DNA of 64,000 nucleotides from a virus: IMG/VR virus record IMGVR_UViG_3300024239_000011, positions 330,303 to 394,302 of that record; one strand, 5' to 3'. Shown piece by piece: positions 31,065 to 39,061 of this stretch (position 1 is its first letter; each line of letters starts with the position of its first letter). The notes under the pieces were generated by a model. It saw only the letters and a program-made list of their open reading frames with translations, ran no database searches and was not told where the DNA came from. The position numbers and the translations under genes were made by a program.

Positions 31065-33047
31065 ATGGGAATTTCTTTTGGCGGTGGGGTGAACCCATTT
31101 GGTACGTTTAAAATACGCACTAACATCCCACCTTCATGGGGCACCAATAGTGGTACAATTGGTTCGGCTAATGGTGGAATTCCCTACAATTTCACATTTG
31201 TTGCCACTGACATCGATCACGGACCTATTCCTCTATCGATTCACTTGGCTTCTGGAACGCTTCCTGCTGGGTTGAATATATCGGATATGAGCATAGTCGG
31301 AACACCAGTTAATATCCCAGGAACCTATGTGTTTACCTTACGGCTGACCGATGGATTGGCGGAAGCATTTCGAACTTTTAGTCTTGATGTCACCAACCAG
31401 AATCCAATATGGCAAACCAACGCCGGTTCTCTCGGGACGTTTTATACAAATACTGCGGTAAACCAAACATTATTGGCAACCGACCCTAATAACGATTCGA
31501 TCACGTTTGGTGTTGTTGAGGGGGCACTCCCGCCAGGAATTACATTATCAAGTGCAGGAAACCTTAGCGGTACTCCAACCATGACTGGTATTACCAATTT
31601 CACAGTACGCGCGTCCGATAATCACGGCGGTGCCGTTGATCGTGTTTTTACAATGACCGTTTCCGAAAACATCCCAATGACTGGTTTGGTTGGTTGGTGG
31701 GACACATCTACGGTGACGGCATCTACGGGACAAACTGTCACAACCCTGACCGATCTCAGCGGTGCTGGTAATCACATGACCGGTAATGGAACATGCTCCA
31801 TCGGACCAAATAGTATGAAAGTCGCAAGTGGGTCATTTACGGCTCCACATAGTACGACATTTAATCATAATGGCGAATACACCACGTTTACGGTATACAA
31901 ATCCACCGTTCCGAATAACACATGGAGTTCTATTGGGTTTAACAAAGACGCTTATCCATCTGGGGCAACTCAATACCAGAACTATGTTTACACCAATGGC
32001 AGTGTTCCAACGGTATATGCATCTATAGCAACAGTCCCCGGCACTGCAAGTTACGCACAGAATTATGCCCATACAAATAATGAATGGACTATTGGGTGTT
32101 TCCGTGTGAACTACAATGGAACCCAGTCATGGTTGAATTATTACAAAAATGGTATTAATCATGGTGATGGTGCTAAAATTACCGGGAAGACGGAAAACAA
32201 TACTTCGAACGCAGTATTGAATATTGGTTCTGGCACCCTTGCCGAATGCTTGGTGTACACTCGTAAACTTACAGATACCGAACGAATTCAGGTCGAGAAC
32301 TACCTATCATCAAAATGGGGATTGTGGGTTGCTTCGAACAACACCATGATGAAAACAGATGGTCTACTCTTTGATTTTGATGCCACCGCCATTTCCGCGA
32401 CAGATGGGCAAACAATTACTGCATGGAATGATCGGTCTCAGTACGGGCATCATTTGACCGGAAGCGGAAAATATTTAACCAATCAAGTTGGCGGCAAACC
32501 GGTGCTGGAAATCAGCAGTGGTCAAAGTTTTTATCGCGCCAATCAAGCAACTCTTCACCACAACGGTGAATACTCCGGATTTTATGTATATAAACAGAAT
32601 GGCTGGGATCAATATACCCCTCTCATCATAAAATCGGATTGGAGTAATAACGGACCAACCGAATTTCAATTTGCGCAGACCCAAAATGACAATTCAACAT
32701 GGTACGGGTACTGCGGTGGAAATGGTGGTCGTGGCGGGAATGTTATTTCGGTAAGCACTCTTCAGCCTCAAAATACGTTTAGCATCGTTGCACAAACGGT
32801 CACCTACAATGGTTCTACCAGCTTGATGTCGTTCTTTCGTAATGGCGTTTCTAAAGGGTCCGGGTCACAAACAGGTAAAACAAATCAAGCAGCAGCAGGG
32901 CTATCAGTTGGTGGTGTAAATGCGACCACCACAAAACAATACATTGCTCAAATTATTATGTTTACTCGTCGCCTATCTAATGCGGAGCAGAATTGGGTTC
33001 AAGGCTATTTGTCCTCCAAATACGATATCGCAGTGACACAATCATAA
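31065..33047 (+). CDS. Virion adhesin/tail-fibre-like protein (Ig-like and LamG-like domains)
   Basis: 660 aa. Two putative Ig-like (He_PIG) domains at about 20-115 and 116-205, with the LPAGL...GTP and LPPGITLSSAGNLSGTPT signatures. Then two related concanavalin/LamG-like domains (about 210-425 and 430-660), each with a TDGxT/STGQTxTxxxDxSxxGxHxTG opening and an ARxLTDxExxxVxxYLSSKWG-like ending. No signal peptide. Carbohydrate-binding folds plus a late-type promoter and strong terminator suggest a structural receptor-binding or decoration protein. Could alternatively be a baseplate-associated fibre. Confidence 0.75.
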   Translation: MGISFGGGVNPFGTFKIRTNIPPSWGTNSGTIGSANGGIPYNFTFVATDIDHGPIPLSIHLASGTLPAGLNISDMSIVGTPVNIPGTYVFTLRLTDGLAEAFRTFSLDVTNQNPIWQTNAGSLGTFYTNTAVNQTLLATDPNNDSITFGVVEGALPPGITLSSAGNLSGTPTMTGITNFTVRASDNHGGAVDRVFTMTVSENIPMTGLVGWWDTSTVTASTGQTVTTLTDLSGAGNHMTGNGTCSIGPNSMKVASGSFTAPHSTTFNHNGEYTTFTVYKSTVPNNTWSSIGFNKDAYPSGATQYQNYVYTNGSVPTVYASIATVPGTASYAQNYAHTNNEWTIGCFRVNYNGTQSWLNYYKNGINHGDGAKITGKTENNTSNAVLNIGSGTLAECLVYTRKLTDTERIQVENYLSSKWGLWVASNNTMMKTDGLLFDFDATAISATDGQTITAWNDRSQYGHHLTGSGKYLTNQVGGKPVLEISSGQSFYRANQATLHHNGEYSGFYVYKQNGWDQYTPLIIKSDWSNNGPTEFQFAQTQNDNSTWYGYCGGNGGRGGNVISVSTLQPQNTFSIVAQTVTYNGSTSLMSFFRNGVSKGSGSQTGKTNQAAAGLSVGGVNATTTKQYIAQIIMFTRRLSNAEQNWVQGYLSSKYDIAVTQS

Positions 33048-33048
33048 G

Positions 33049-33076
33049 AAAAGGGCGGGATTTCTCCCGCCCTTTT
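33049..33076. terminator. Strong bidirectional terminator
   Basis: AAAAGGGCGGGA/TCCCGCCCTTTT, 12-bp stem, 4-base loop, between convergent genes. Confidence 0.85.
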
Positions 33077-33488
33077 ACACTACGTCCCGAATGCATTGGA
33101 GGTAATCAACCGGTGCAAATACCGCATCAGATTCAATCTCGGTCGCCGCCAGTTTCATAAACTGACCATGGCGATCCTTGAGAACCTTGTAGCCATCAGG
33201 GCAGTCTTCGAGAATAAGATCGGGAATTGCAGACATTTCCCGTGGACCACGAATGGTACGTACTTCTTTGTCAGCGTGTCGTAAGAAATCAGTGGAACGC
33301 ACCATCAAGCACAGAGATTTCCGGTCTATTTGTGATTGAGTATGTGCGTTAAGAATGGTTTCCGCCATAGTATTGAAGGAGCGAACCCCAAAAAATCCAG
33401 CCGCACGAATTTCCCCTGCGGTAATCACCCTATAACGATCACCAAGCAGCCCCGTAACTTCTATTTGAGACAATAACCGCTGTGTCAT
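33075..33488 (-). CDS. Hypothetical protein, paralogue of 33795-34178
   Basis: 137 aa. Shares RYxxxxxxELxxA, IPDLxIxxxxxGYKxLxDxxG and the C-terminal PVDYLxCIxxxV with the gene at 33795. Last of a four-gene overlapping run. Function unknown. Confidence 0.6.
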   Translation of the reverse strand: MTQRLLSQIEVTGLLGDRYRVITAGEIRAAGFFGVRSFNTMAETILNAHTQSQIDRKSLCLMVRSTDFLRHADKEVRTIRGPREMSAIPDLILEDCPDGYKVLKDRHGQFMKLAATEIESDAVFAPVDYLQCIRDVV

Positions 33489-33793
33489 TCTACAACTTCC
33501 TTCGTGATTTGTAAAAAATCAACCCCATCCGCGATGGCTTCGTTAACCAGCTTTGCCCAGCGGTCGTCGTAATCGTGATCCGACCACCCGGCACACTCAG
33601 GCTGCCCACGGAGCCAATTCCGAACCTGCATACCTTCCCGGAAATGAACCGGGTGTGGAATGTAGGGACCGGACGGATTCATGGGATGGGTGGTCGAAAT
33701 GACCGGTGAAACCGTACCAAATTCCTTCTTGTAATCGCGGAAGAGGGAAATCCCATCATTCCCCAACCATTCTTTCAAACGTTGAATAAGCAT
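33485..33793 (-). CDS. Hypothetical protein, 102 aa
   Basis: ATG 33793 with AAGGTGG upstream. His/Pro/Trp-rich (THPMNPSGPYIPHPVHF). Overlaps the next gene by 4 bases. Not recognised. Confidence 0.55.
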   Translation of the reverse strand: MLIQRLKEWLGNDGISLFRDYKKEFGTVSPVISTTHPMNPSGPYIPHPVHFREGMQVRNWLRGQPECAGWSDHDYDDRWAKLVNEAIADGVDFLQITKEVVE

Positions 33794-33794
33794 C

Positions 33795-34178
33795 TTAGCC
33801 ACCTTGTACACATTGTTTGATACAATCTAAGTAGTCAACCGGAGGACGTAGGGCGGATTCCCATAATGTCCCCTCAACATCTCTCAATATTTTGTATCCA
33901 GTATATCCCCGCTGGATGACCAAATCCGGAATTTTTAATAATGGGACTATGAAAACCGGCACCACAAAGAGATCATCCGGGGCGCCGAAGTATGGGATAT
34001 GAAGGCACAGTTTCTTACCCGATGTATGAGCCTCGTCATAATGCTCTTCAAGTGCCGGAACGGTATCGTGAGCCGTATGAATAAGTTCTCGGTATGATAC
34101 CGTCAGGTACCGTTTCCCCATTAGACGATCTAATTCTGGTTGCGTTAGTATCCGGCGCATAACGTAGAATTCAAGCAT
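33795..34178 (-). CDS. Hypothetical protein, paralogue of 33075-33488
   Basis: 127 aa from ATG 34178, overlapping the previous stop by 8 bases (ATG 34160 is an alternative). See 33075-33488 for the shared blocks; IPDLVIQRGYTGYKILRD is the clearest. The gene also shares a VFVLP/VFIVPxLK-type strand with the end of 34171-35136, suggesting a common origin for the cluster. Confidence 0.55.
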   Translation of the reverse strand: MLEFYVMRRILTQPELDRLMGKRYLTVSYRELIHTAHDTVPALEEHYDEAHTSGKKLCLHIPYFGAPDDLFVVPVFIVPLLKIPDLVIQRGYTGYKILRDVEGTLWESALRPPVDYLDCIKQCVQGG

Positions 34179-35136
34179 GAACGTTCTCGAACAGAGGGTT
34201 GAGATACCGTGCCACCTTGTCCTCATGCATGAACATGAGATCATATTCTTCGACCGGCTTCCCAAAGTAATATTTGATCACCTGAGGAAGGACGAAGACT
34301 GGCACGTTACGGAATTTCGGGGTGGCACCATCCCATTCCTTGACGAAGAAATCATGGTCGGGATGGATACGACGCAACCAGAACGGCTCCACCCGTAAAT
34401 TGAATGCCCCCTCAACTTTATCACGGTACCGGCGGAACAACGATCCAGTGTGATTAGTGGAAGTAAGCTCCCAATCGCTGACAAAATCCTTCTCGCTGGA
34501 CACAACAATCAGTTCATCAGACCCTAGCAGGCGTAAACGCTCTTCGGGGATTCCGGCTTCGATGACCGACTGCAACACATGGTTCAGCATCCACCGATTG
34601 ATGTGCTGCTGACGGGTAGGTGATAGTTTCCCGAAGATGGACTGCCGCAGGTTCTTTGACTTCGCGAAGTACGCCGGGTGGTCGGTGAATCTGCCTACAA
34701 AATCCTCGTATGACGCACACCCATCCACAAAATCCGCATCAAAATACCGAAGCGACTGGAAATTTGCGGTTTTGATGTCGATGCTGATAAACAGCGTGTC
34801 CGCGTTCCCGGCATGATAAATGCCTTCCTGGCGCACCCCGAGGTCACGGACCTTCATCTTACCAATGAAGTCATCTTCATTCTTCGCGAAGGCTTGGTAC
34901 CGAGGCTTGTTTTCGACGTGGCTGATGATGCGATCTCGAAGATCAGCACCAGCCACGAAGAATTGTTCCTCACCGCCGTAGTGGTTCACCGCATCCACCA
35001 GCAACTTGTAATACCCCTCCGTCGAATACAAGGGGTCATACAGTTCTAGATAGTATTCAAAGTACGGGTCGGTAAGAACCGGGATTTGAAGCGAAAAATC
35101 CTTAACGAATCTACGCCGAGTCTGATCGGTTAGCAC
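34171..35136 (-). CDS. Unknown protein with polymerase-palm-like motifs
   Basis: 321 aa. Residues 117-126 (ISIDIKTANF) look like a palm motif A (Asp120 after a hydrophobic strand), 164-188 form a basic helix ending RWMLNHVL that could be motif B, and 205-212 (GSDELIVV) is a beta-turn-beta like motif C. The order and spacing fit a palm-type nucleotidyltransferase, but only one acidic residue pair is at the C site and no thumb or finger domain is recognised. Own promoter at 35163-35191. Function otherwise unknown. Confidence 0.55.
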   Translation of the reverse strand: MLTDQTRRRFVKDFSLQIPVLTDPYFEYYLELYDPLYSTEGYYKLLVDAVNHYGGEEQFFVAGADLRDRIISHVENKPRYQAFAKNEDDFIGKMKVRDLGVRQEGIYHAGNADTLFISIDIKTANFQSLRYFDADFVDGCASYEDFVGRFTDHPAYFAKSKNLRQSIFGKLSPTRQQHINRWMLNHVLQSVIEAGIPEERLRLLGSDELIVVSSEKDFVSDWELTSTNHTGSLFRRYRDKVEGAFNLRVEPFWLRRIHPDHDFFVKEWDGATPKFRNVPVFVLPQVIKYYFGKPVEEYDLMFMHEDKVARYLNPLFENVHA

Positions 35137-35162
35137 GACTTTGGTCCTTTTGCCTTTTCGGT

Positions 35163-35191
35163 CTTATATGACAGAGGGGGCCAAACTGCAA
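35163..35191 (-). promoter_or_regulatory. Sigma70 promoter
   Basis: On the minus strand: TTGCAG (35191-35186), 17-bp spacer, TATAAG (35168-35163), 27 bases before the ATG at 35136. Confidence 0.65.
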
Positions 35192-35198
35192 GGAAAAT

Positions 35199-35220
35199 GC
35201 GCCCCTCCGAAGAAGGGCGC
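35199..35220 (-). terminator. Terminator of the RNA ligase gene
   Basis: GCGCCC/GGGCGC stem followed on the minus strand by ATTTTCCTT; the next promoter follows at once. Confidence 0.65.
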
Positions 35221-35226
35221 CCTCAG

Positions 35227-36441
35227 TTAGAAAGTATACCAATTCAACGGAATCAGATCGCGGATGCTCTCGATCTTGGTTGAGGTGCCTGTGTTCTTCA
35301 GCACGAAGTCACGGACCATAGCGAAGGCGTTCTTGCCATCCCAAACTTGGAACGACAACGGACGAAGGCGGCTGTCCAACTTCTGCGAAGCCCCCAGTGC
35401 GTATTCCTTCTTCGCCTGCTTTTCATCGCCGCCCACTGCCTTCAGAATCTCTTCTTTGGCGGTCGCGACGTAGGTTTCCAACTGCTTGGCTTGTTTGGCG
35501 ATTTCATGGTTCAACGCATCGGTGAATGCACTCAGTCGGTTGCGATCAGCTTCCTCCATGAATGCCATGGCGTCATCCATACTCTCGCTGAGAACGAGTT
35601 CCCACACGTTCTTCTCAATGGCGATAAGTTCTTTCGCCTTGTGAATACGGCAGTAATGTTCGTTCTTGACCTTGTACATCCGCCCATCAGCAAAGCGGAT
35701 CACATAACCTTCGCCTTCAGTTTCCCCCTTTGTTCTCTCCAAGAAAGCCTGGATATCTGCAATACTCGACCCGAACACCTCGACTACCGGAATACCAAAC
35801 GGCTGTGCCATCTGCACCATGTCTTCATAGGGCACGTAGTAGCCCTTGATCATATGTCGAATAGCGGTCAACACCAGCATGTCTTCCGGGTAATCTACGA
35901 CAATTCTTTGTTTACGCGAACACCACTCAAAGATAGGGGTAAAGCCGTTCTCCAACATGGATGCCATGAAATTTACGTAGCCAATTTCATCATGCCCGAA
36001 CGCAAATTCCTGCGCAGGGATAGCAACGTCAGTCGGACCCATCTTGGTGCAGAGGATCATCTTTCCGCCCAGAATCATGGGATGGATCATGCTGCCATCC
36101 ATCTTCGCCATGATGCGGAGATCAGACGACCAATTGACCTGATGCGGTTGAGTTTCCTCGCGTTCACCCACATTGAAGAATTTGTGATAAACACGTGCCA
36201 AAATCTTCCCCGTGGCAGAGCAGAACTTGATGCCACGAGCTTCCCGACGAACAATCGCCTTTAGACGATCACGGGGATCATCTATAGAAATCAAATCAGG
36301 GAAAGTATGGGCGAAGTTGACCGCGTAATTCACAACGGTAAAGCCGTCGCGCTCGCCTACAATCCACTCTTCACCACGGACGCCATTCTCGTCGGTCAAC
36401 GCCCACAACAGGTCGTCTATATGCTGTATTTGCGGAAACAC
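35227..36441 (-). CDS. rnlA: RNA ligase, T4 Rnl1-like
   Basis: 404 aa (T4 Rnl1 is 374). Nucleotidyltransferase motifs in order: KMDGS (113-117; Lys113 takes AMP), FEWCS (171-175), EGYVIRF (244-250), KVKNEHY (257-263). ATP-dependent sealing of 3'-OH/5'-phosphate RNA ends, classically repair of tRNA cut by host anticodon nucleases. GTG start with GGAG 7 bases upstream. Partner of the Pnkp-like enzyme at 16920-18257. Confidence 0.92.
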   Translation of the reverse strand: MFPQIQHIDDLLWALTDENGVRGEEWIVGERDGFTVVNYAVNFAHTFPDLISIDDPRDRLKAIVRREARGIKFCSATGKILARVYHKFFNVGEREETQPHQVNWSSDLRIMAKMDGSMIHPMILGGKMILCTKMGPTDVAIPAQEFAFGHDEIGYVNFMASMLENGFTPIFEWCSRKQRIVVDYPEDMLVLTAIRHMIKGYYVPYEDMVQMAQPFGIPVVEVFGSSIADIQAFLERTKGETEGEGYVIRFADGRMYKVKNEHYCRIHKAKELIAIEKNVWELVLSESMDDAMAFMEEADRNRLSAFTDALNHEIAKQAKQLETYVATAKEEILKAVGGDEKQAKKEYALGASQKLDSRLRPLSFQVWDGKNAFAMVRDFVLKNTGTSTKIESIRDLIPLNWYTF

Positions 36442-36533
36442 CGAATCTCTCCTTATCAGATTCGGACAAATATATTGGAGAGCGTTCTTTGACTGTTATT
36501 TCTTTCTTACGAAGTCAAAGTACCGGGTTTGGG

Positions 36534-36562
36534 TTGACCAAAATGCGTTCGATTGATATAAA
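36534..36562 (+). promoter_or_regulatory. Sigma70 promoter of the antiporter gene
   Basis: TTGACC (36534-36539), 17-bp spacer, TATAAA (36557-36562), 30 bases before the ATG at 36592. Confidence 0.75.
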
Positions 36563-36591
36563 GACCCAAATTCTCACAATGGGCATGGACG

Positions 36592-37854
36592 ATGGAATTC
36601 ACCCCTCTTGAAATTCTCACCATTCTGCTTGGTATTTCGACCGCTTGTTATTCTGCGGTTCGAAAATTCACCAAGCTACCGCTGACCATCGGTATGGTCA
36701 TGGCGTCGCTGGCTGCGTCTTACGGGATGATTGGGCTGGAAATGCTATTCCCCGGCTCGGGTATTCGCGCCATGGTCGAGGGCATCATCGGCAGCGGGAA
36801 CTTCTCGAAGATCGTACTGGAATTCGCGCTGACCCCGTTGGTCTTTGCTACCGCGATGGAAGTGGACATCGACCAACTCAAGAGCCGGTGGAAATCCGTG
36901 CTGGTGCTTTCCACGGTCAGCGTGCTGATTTCCACCGCACTGTTCGGGATGCTGTTGCCTTCGGCTGCACTGATCGTGGGTAGCTCGATGACCGTGATGG
37001 GCGCCTTGCTGCTTGGGTCGATGCAGTCGGCAACCGACCCGGTGGCGGTCAACGCGCTGCTGAAGGAACTCCCGTTCGTCCCCGACAGCCTCAAGATCAA
37101 AATTTCTGGTGAAAGCTTGGTCAATGATGGCGTTGCCGTTGTGGTCTACCTCGTCATGCTCTCGATGGCACAAGCTGCGGGAAATGCCGATCTGAGCTAC
37201 AGCCAAGCCGGGTGGTTGTTTGTTCAAGAAGCTGGCGGGGGGCTGGTCATCGGTGGGTTGGTCGCCGCCTTTATTTACCGTTGGACAAAAGCGCATGACG
37301 AAGGTGAACTGGAATTCCTAATCACGCTGTTCGGTGTTCTGATCCTGATCGTGGTCGGTATCCGTTTGCACGTCAGCGCGCCGCTTGCTGCCCTGGTGGT
37401 GGGGATCGTGATTGGAAATTGGGGTGTTCGTTTCGCCATGAGCGATACCACTCATCAAGTCGTCCACACAGTCTGGCGGGTGATTGACGTAACTCTGAAT
37501 GCGATCCTGTTCACGCTGATCGGCACCGTCGTGATCATCATCAACCATGACGCCAAACATGTGTTGTTCTCAGTTGCCGCAATCGCCGTGTCGCTGGTGG
37601 CGCGGTTTGTATCGGTGGCAATACCGCTCAAACTGCTTGGATGGTTTACCAATGAAAAACCCACCAAAGGTGCGACCCGTGTGTTGACTTGGGGCGGTTT
37701 ACGAGGTGGTATTCTGGTGGCGTTGGCGCTGTCATTACCCGACACCATCCCCGGCAAGAGCTACATTCTCGCGGGTGCTTACGGTATCGTTCTATGGACC
37801 ATCATCGTCCAAGGGCTAACCGTGAAATGGCTAATCCTGCGAGTGGTCAAGTAG
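36592..37854 (+). CDS. nhaP: NhaP-type cation/proton antiporter (CPA1)
   Basis: 420 aa with about 12 membrane segments. Signatures: SATDPVAVNALL (about 144-155), GESLVNDGVAVVVY (about 173-186, with the conserved Asn-Asp of the ion site) and TWGGLRGGILVALAL (about 366-380). Exchanges Na+/K+ for H+ across the inner membrane. No long cytoplasmic regulatory tail. GC-rich codon use compared with flanking small genes suggests capture from a bacterium. Own consensus-like sigma70 promoter, so probably early. A phage antiporter could tune pH or membrane potential. Confidence 0.92.
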   Translation: MEFTPLEILTILLGISTACYSAVRKFTKLPLTIGMVMASLAASYGMIGLEMLFPGSGIRAMVEGIIGSGNFSKIVLEFALTPLVFATAMEVDIDQLKSRWKSVLVLSTVSVLISTALFGMLLPSAALIVGSSMTVMGALLLGSMQSATDPVAVNALLKELPFVPDSLKIKISGESLVNDGVAVVVYLVMLSMAQAAGNADLSYSQAGWLFVQEAGGGLVIGGLVAAFIYRWTKAHDEGELEFLITLFGVLILIVVGIRLHVSAPLAALVVGIVIGNWGVRFAMSDTTHQVVHTVWRVIDVTLNAILFTLIGTVVIIINHDAKHVLFSVAAIAVSLVARFVSVAIPLKLLGWFTNEKPTKGATRVLTWGGLRGGILVALALSLPDTIPGKSYILAGAYGIVLWTIIVQGLTVKWLILRVVK

Positions 37855-38009
37855 AATCGTCCAACGTTTCCTTGACCTTGGCAAGCTCGTCAGGTGCCAC
37901 CCAGCTTTCAAACAGGCGGGGTGGCGTTTCTTTTGCGGTTTTAAGCTTGCCTGGGCACCCGGAAGACCATCCAGTACAACATCAGCGGGAAAACTGGGCA
38001 CAGGGTCAT
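37847..38009 (-). CDS. Possible small frameshifted gene
   Basis: ATG 38009 overlaps the previous TGA (ATGA) and opens a 22-codon frame to a TAA at about 37943. A +1 shift at GCT-TAA-AAC gives KTAKETPPRLFESWVAPDEL and continues to TGA at 37847-37849, overlapping the antiporter end by 8 bases. Either a broken small gene or a prfB-like frameshift site. Nothing else explains these ~150 bases. Confidence 0.25.
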
Positions 38010-38365
38010 AAAATCGGGTACAGGATGGGTATATCAGGGAAGAGTTCCATCTGACGGTCATCGGGGATCACCCCGGTATACGGGTGGATGGAATCGCCGT
38101 ATCCCCACCGCGCCCGATGCCGAACGACATCGGGCGCGGTGGACATCACATAGACCAAGAATTCGCTTTTGTTGTCCTCACACACCTCGTCCCAATGGAC
38201 TTCGGTGATGGGGTCGCGCTCTTCCTCGGTTACACCGGTACTGACCACATAGACGTAGGCGACCTTCTCGATACCAGTCAAGACAGCGGGAACCCAACGT
38301 TCCCGCTCCGTGATATCGGGGTGCTTAAACAGCACCCAATCACCTATGCGAAGGTAGTCAGACAT
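38006..38365 (-). CDS. Hypothetical protein, 119 aa
   Basis: N-terminal SH3-like beta region (LRIGDWVLFKHPDITERERW), acidic middle. Sits 3 bases after clpP in the same direction. No family recognised. Confidence 0.6.
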   Translation of the reverse strand: MSDYLRIGDWVLFKHPDITERERWVPAVLTGIEKVAYVYVVSTGVTEEERDPITEVHWDEVCEDNKSEFLVYVMSTAPDVVRHRARWGYGDSIHPYTGVIPDDRQMELFPDIPILYPIL

Positions 38366-38368
38366 TGG

Positions 38369-38956
38369 TTACGGACGCTTCGAGATCACGTCGTCAACCA
38401 GACCCAGCGCCTTCGCCTCTTCGGCTGACAGAAACGTATCGCGGTCCAACTTGTCTTCCCATACCTCAAGGGCAACGCCGGTATGTTCGGCATACTTCTT
38501 GGTCAGCTTGTCCTTGATGTTCTGAATTTCCTTCGCCTGGATTTGGATGTCACTACACATACCACCAGCACCACCGGACGGCTGGTGTACCATGACGCGA
38601 GCATTTGGCAGGATGAAACGCTTACCCTTAGCACCAGCCATGAGTAAGAACGAACCCATCGATGCTGCCTGACCAATACACACAGTTGAGACATCCGGCT
38701 TGATGAACTGCATCGTGTCGTAAATGGCAAGACCGGAGGTTACTACACCGCCCGGTGAATTGATGTACATATGAATGTCCGCGTTCGGATCATCACTCTC
38801 CAAGAAAAGAAGCTGGGCACAAACCAGTTCAGCAGTGTGGTCATCAATAGCACCATTGATGAACAGCACTCGTTCTTTCATCAATCTGCTGAAAAGATCG
38901 TAGCTGCGTTCACCGCGACCACTCTGTTCAACAACAATCGGAACAAGATTCGACAT
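38369..38956 (-). CDS. clpP: ATP-dependent Clp protease proteolytic subunit (ClpP)
   Basis: 195 aa, normal ClpP length. [37 protein letters not shown], catalytic Ser99 in GQAASMGS, His124 in VMVHQPSGG and the Asp in the LDRDTF segment (about 171). Serine protease that needs a Clp ATPase; the host's ClpX/A presumably serves, as no Clp ATPase is seen here. Known in other large phages, perhaps for head maturation or host protein turnover. Confidence 0.95.
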   Translation of the reverse strand: MSNLVPIVVEQSGRGERSYDLFSRLMKERVLFINGAIDDHTAELVCAQLLFLESDDPNADIHMYINSPGGVVTSGLAIYDTMQFIKPDVSTVCIGQAASMGSFLLMAGAKGKRFILPNARVMVHQPSGGAGGMCSDIQIQAKEIQNIKDKLTKKYAEHTGVALEVWEDKLDRDTFLSAEEAKALGLVDDVISKRP

Positions 38957-39061
38957 TAGACCCTCTCAGGATTATGAATGCCCTGACCGTATCAGAGCAT
39001 GGAAGTTTCGGCCAATTTGTTTTATGGATAGAGCGGTAATCAAGTTGATCTGATCCATGGG

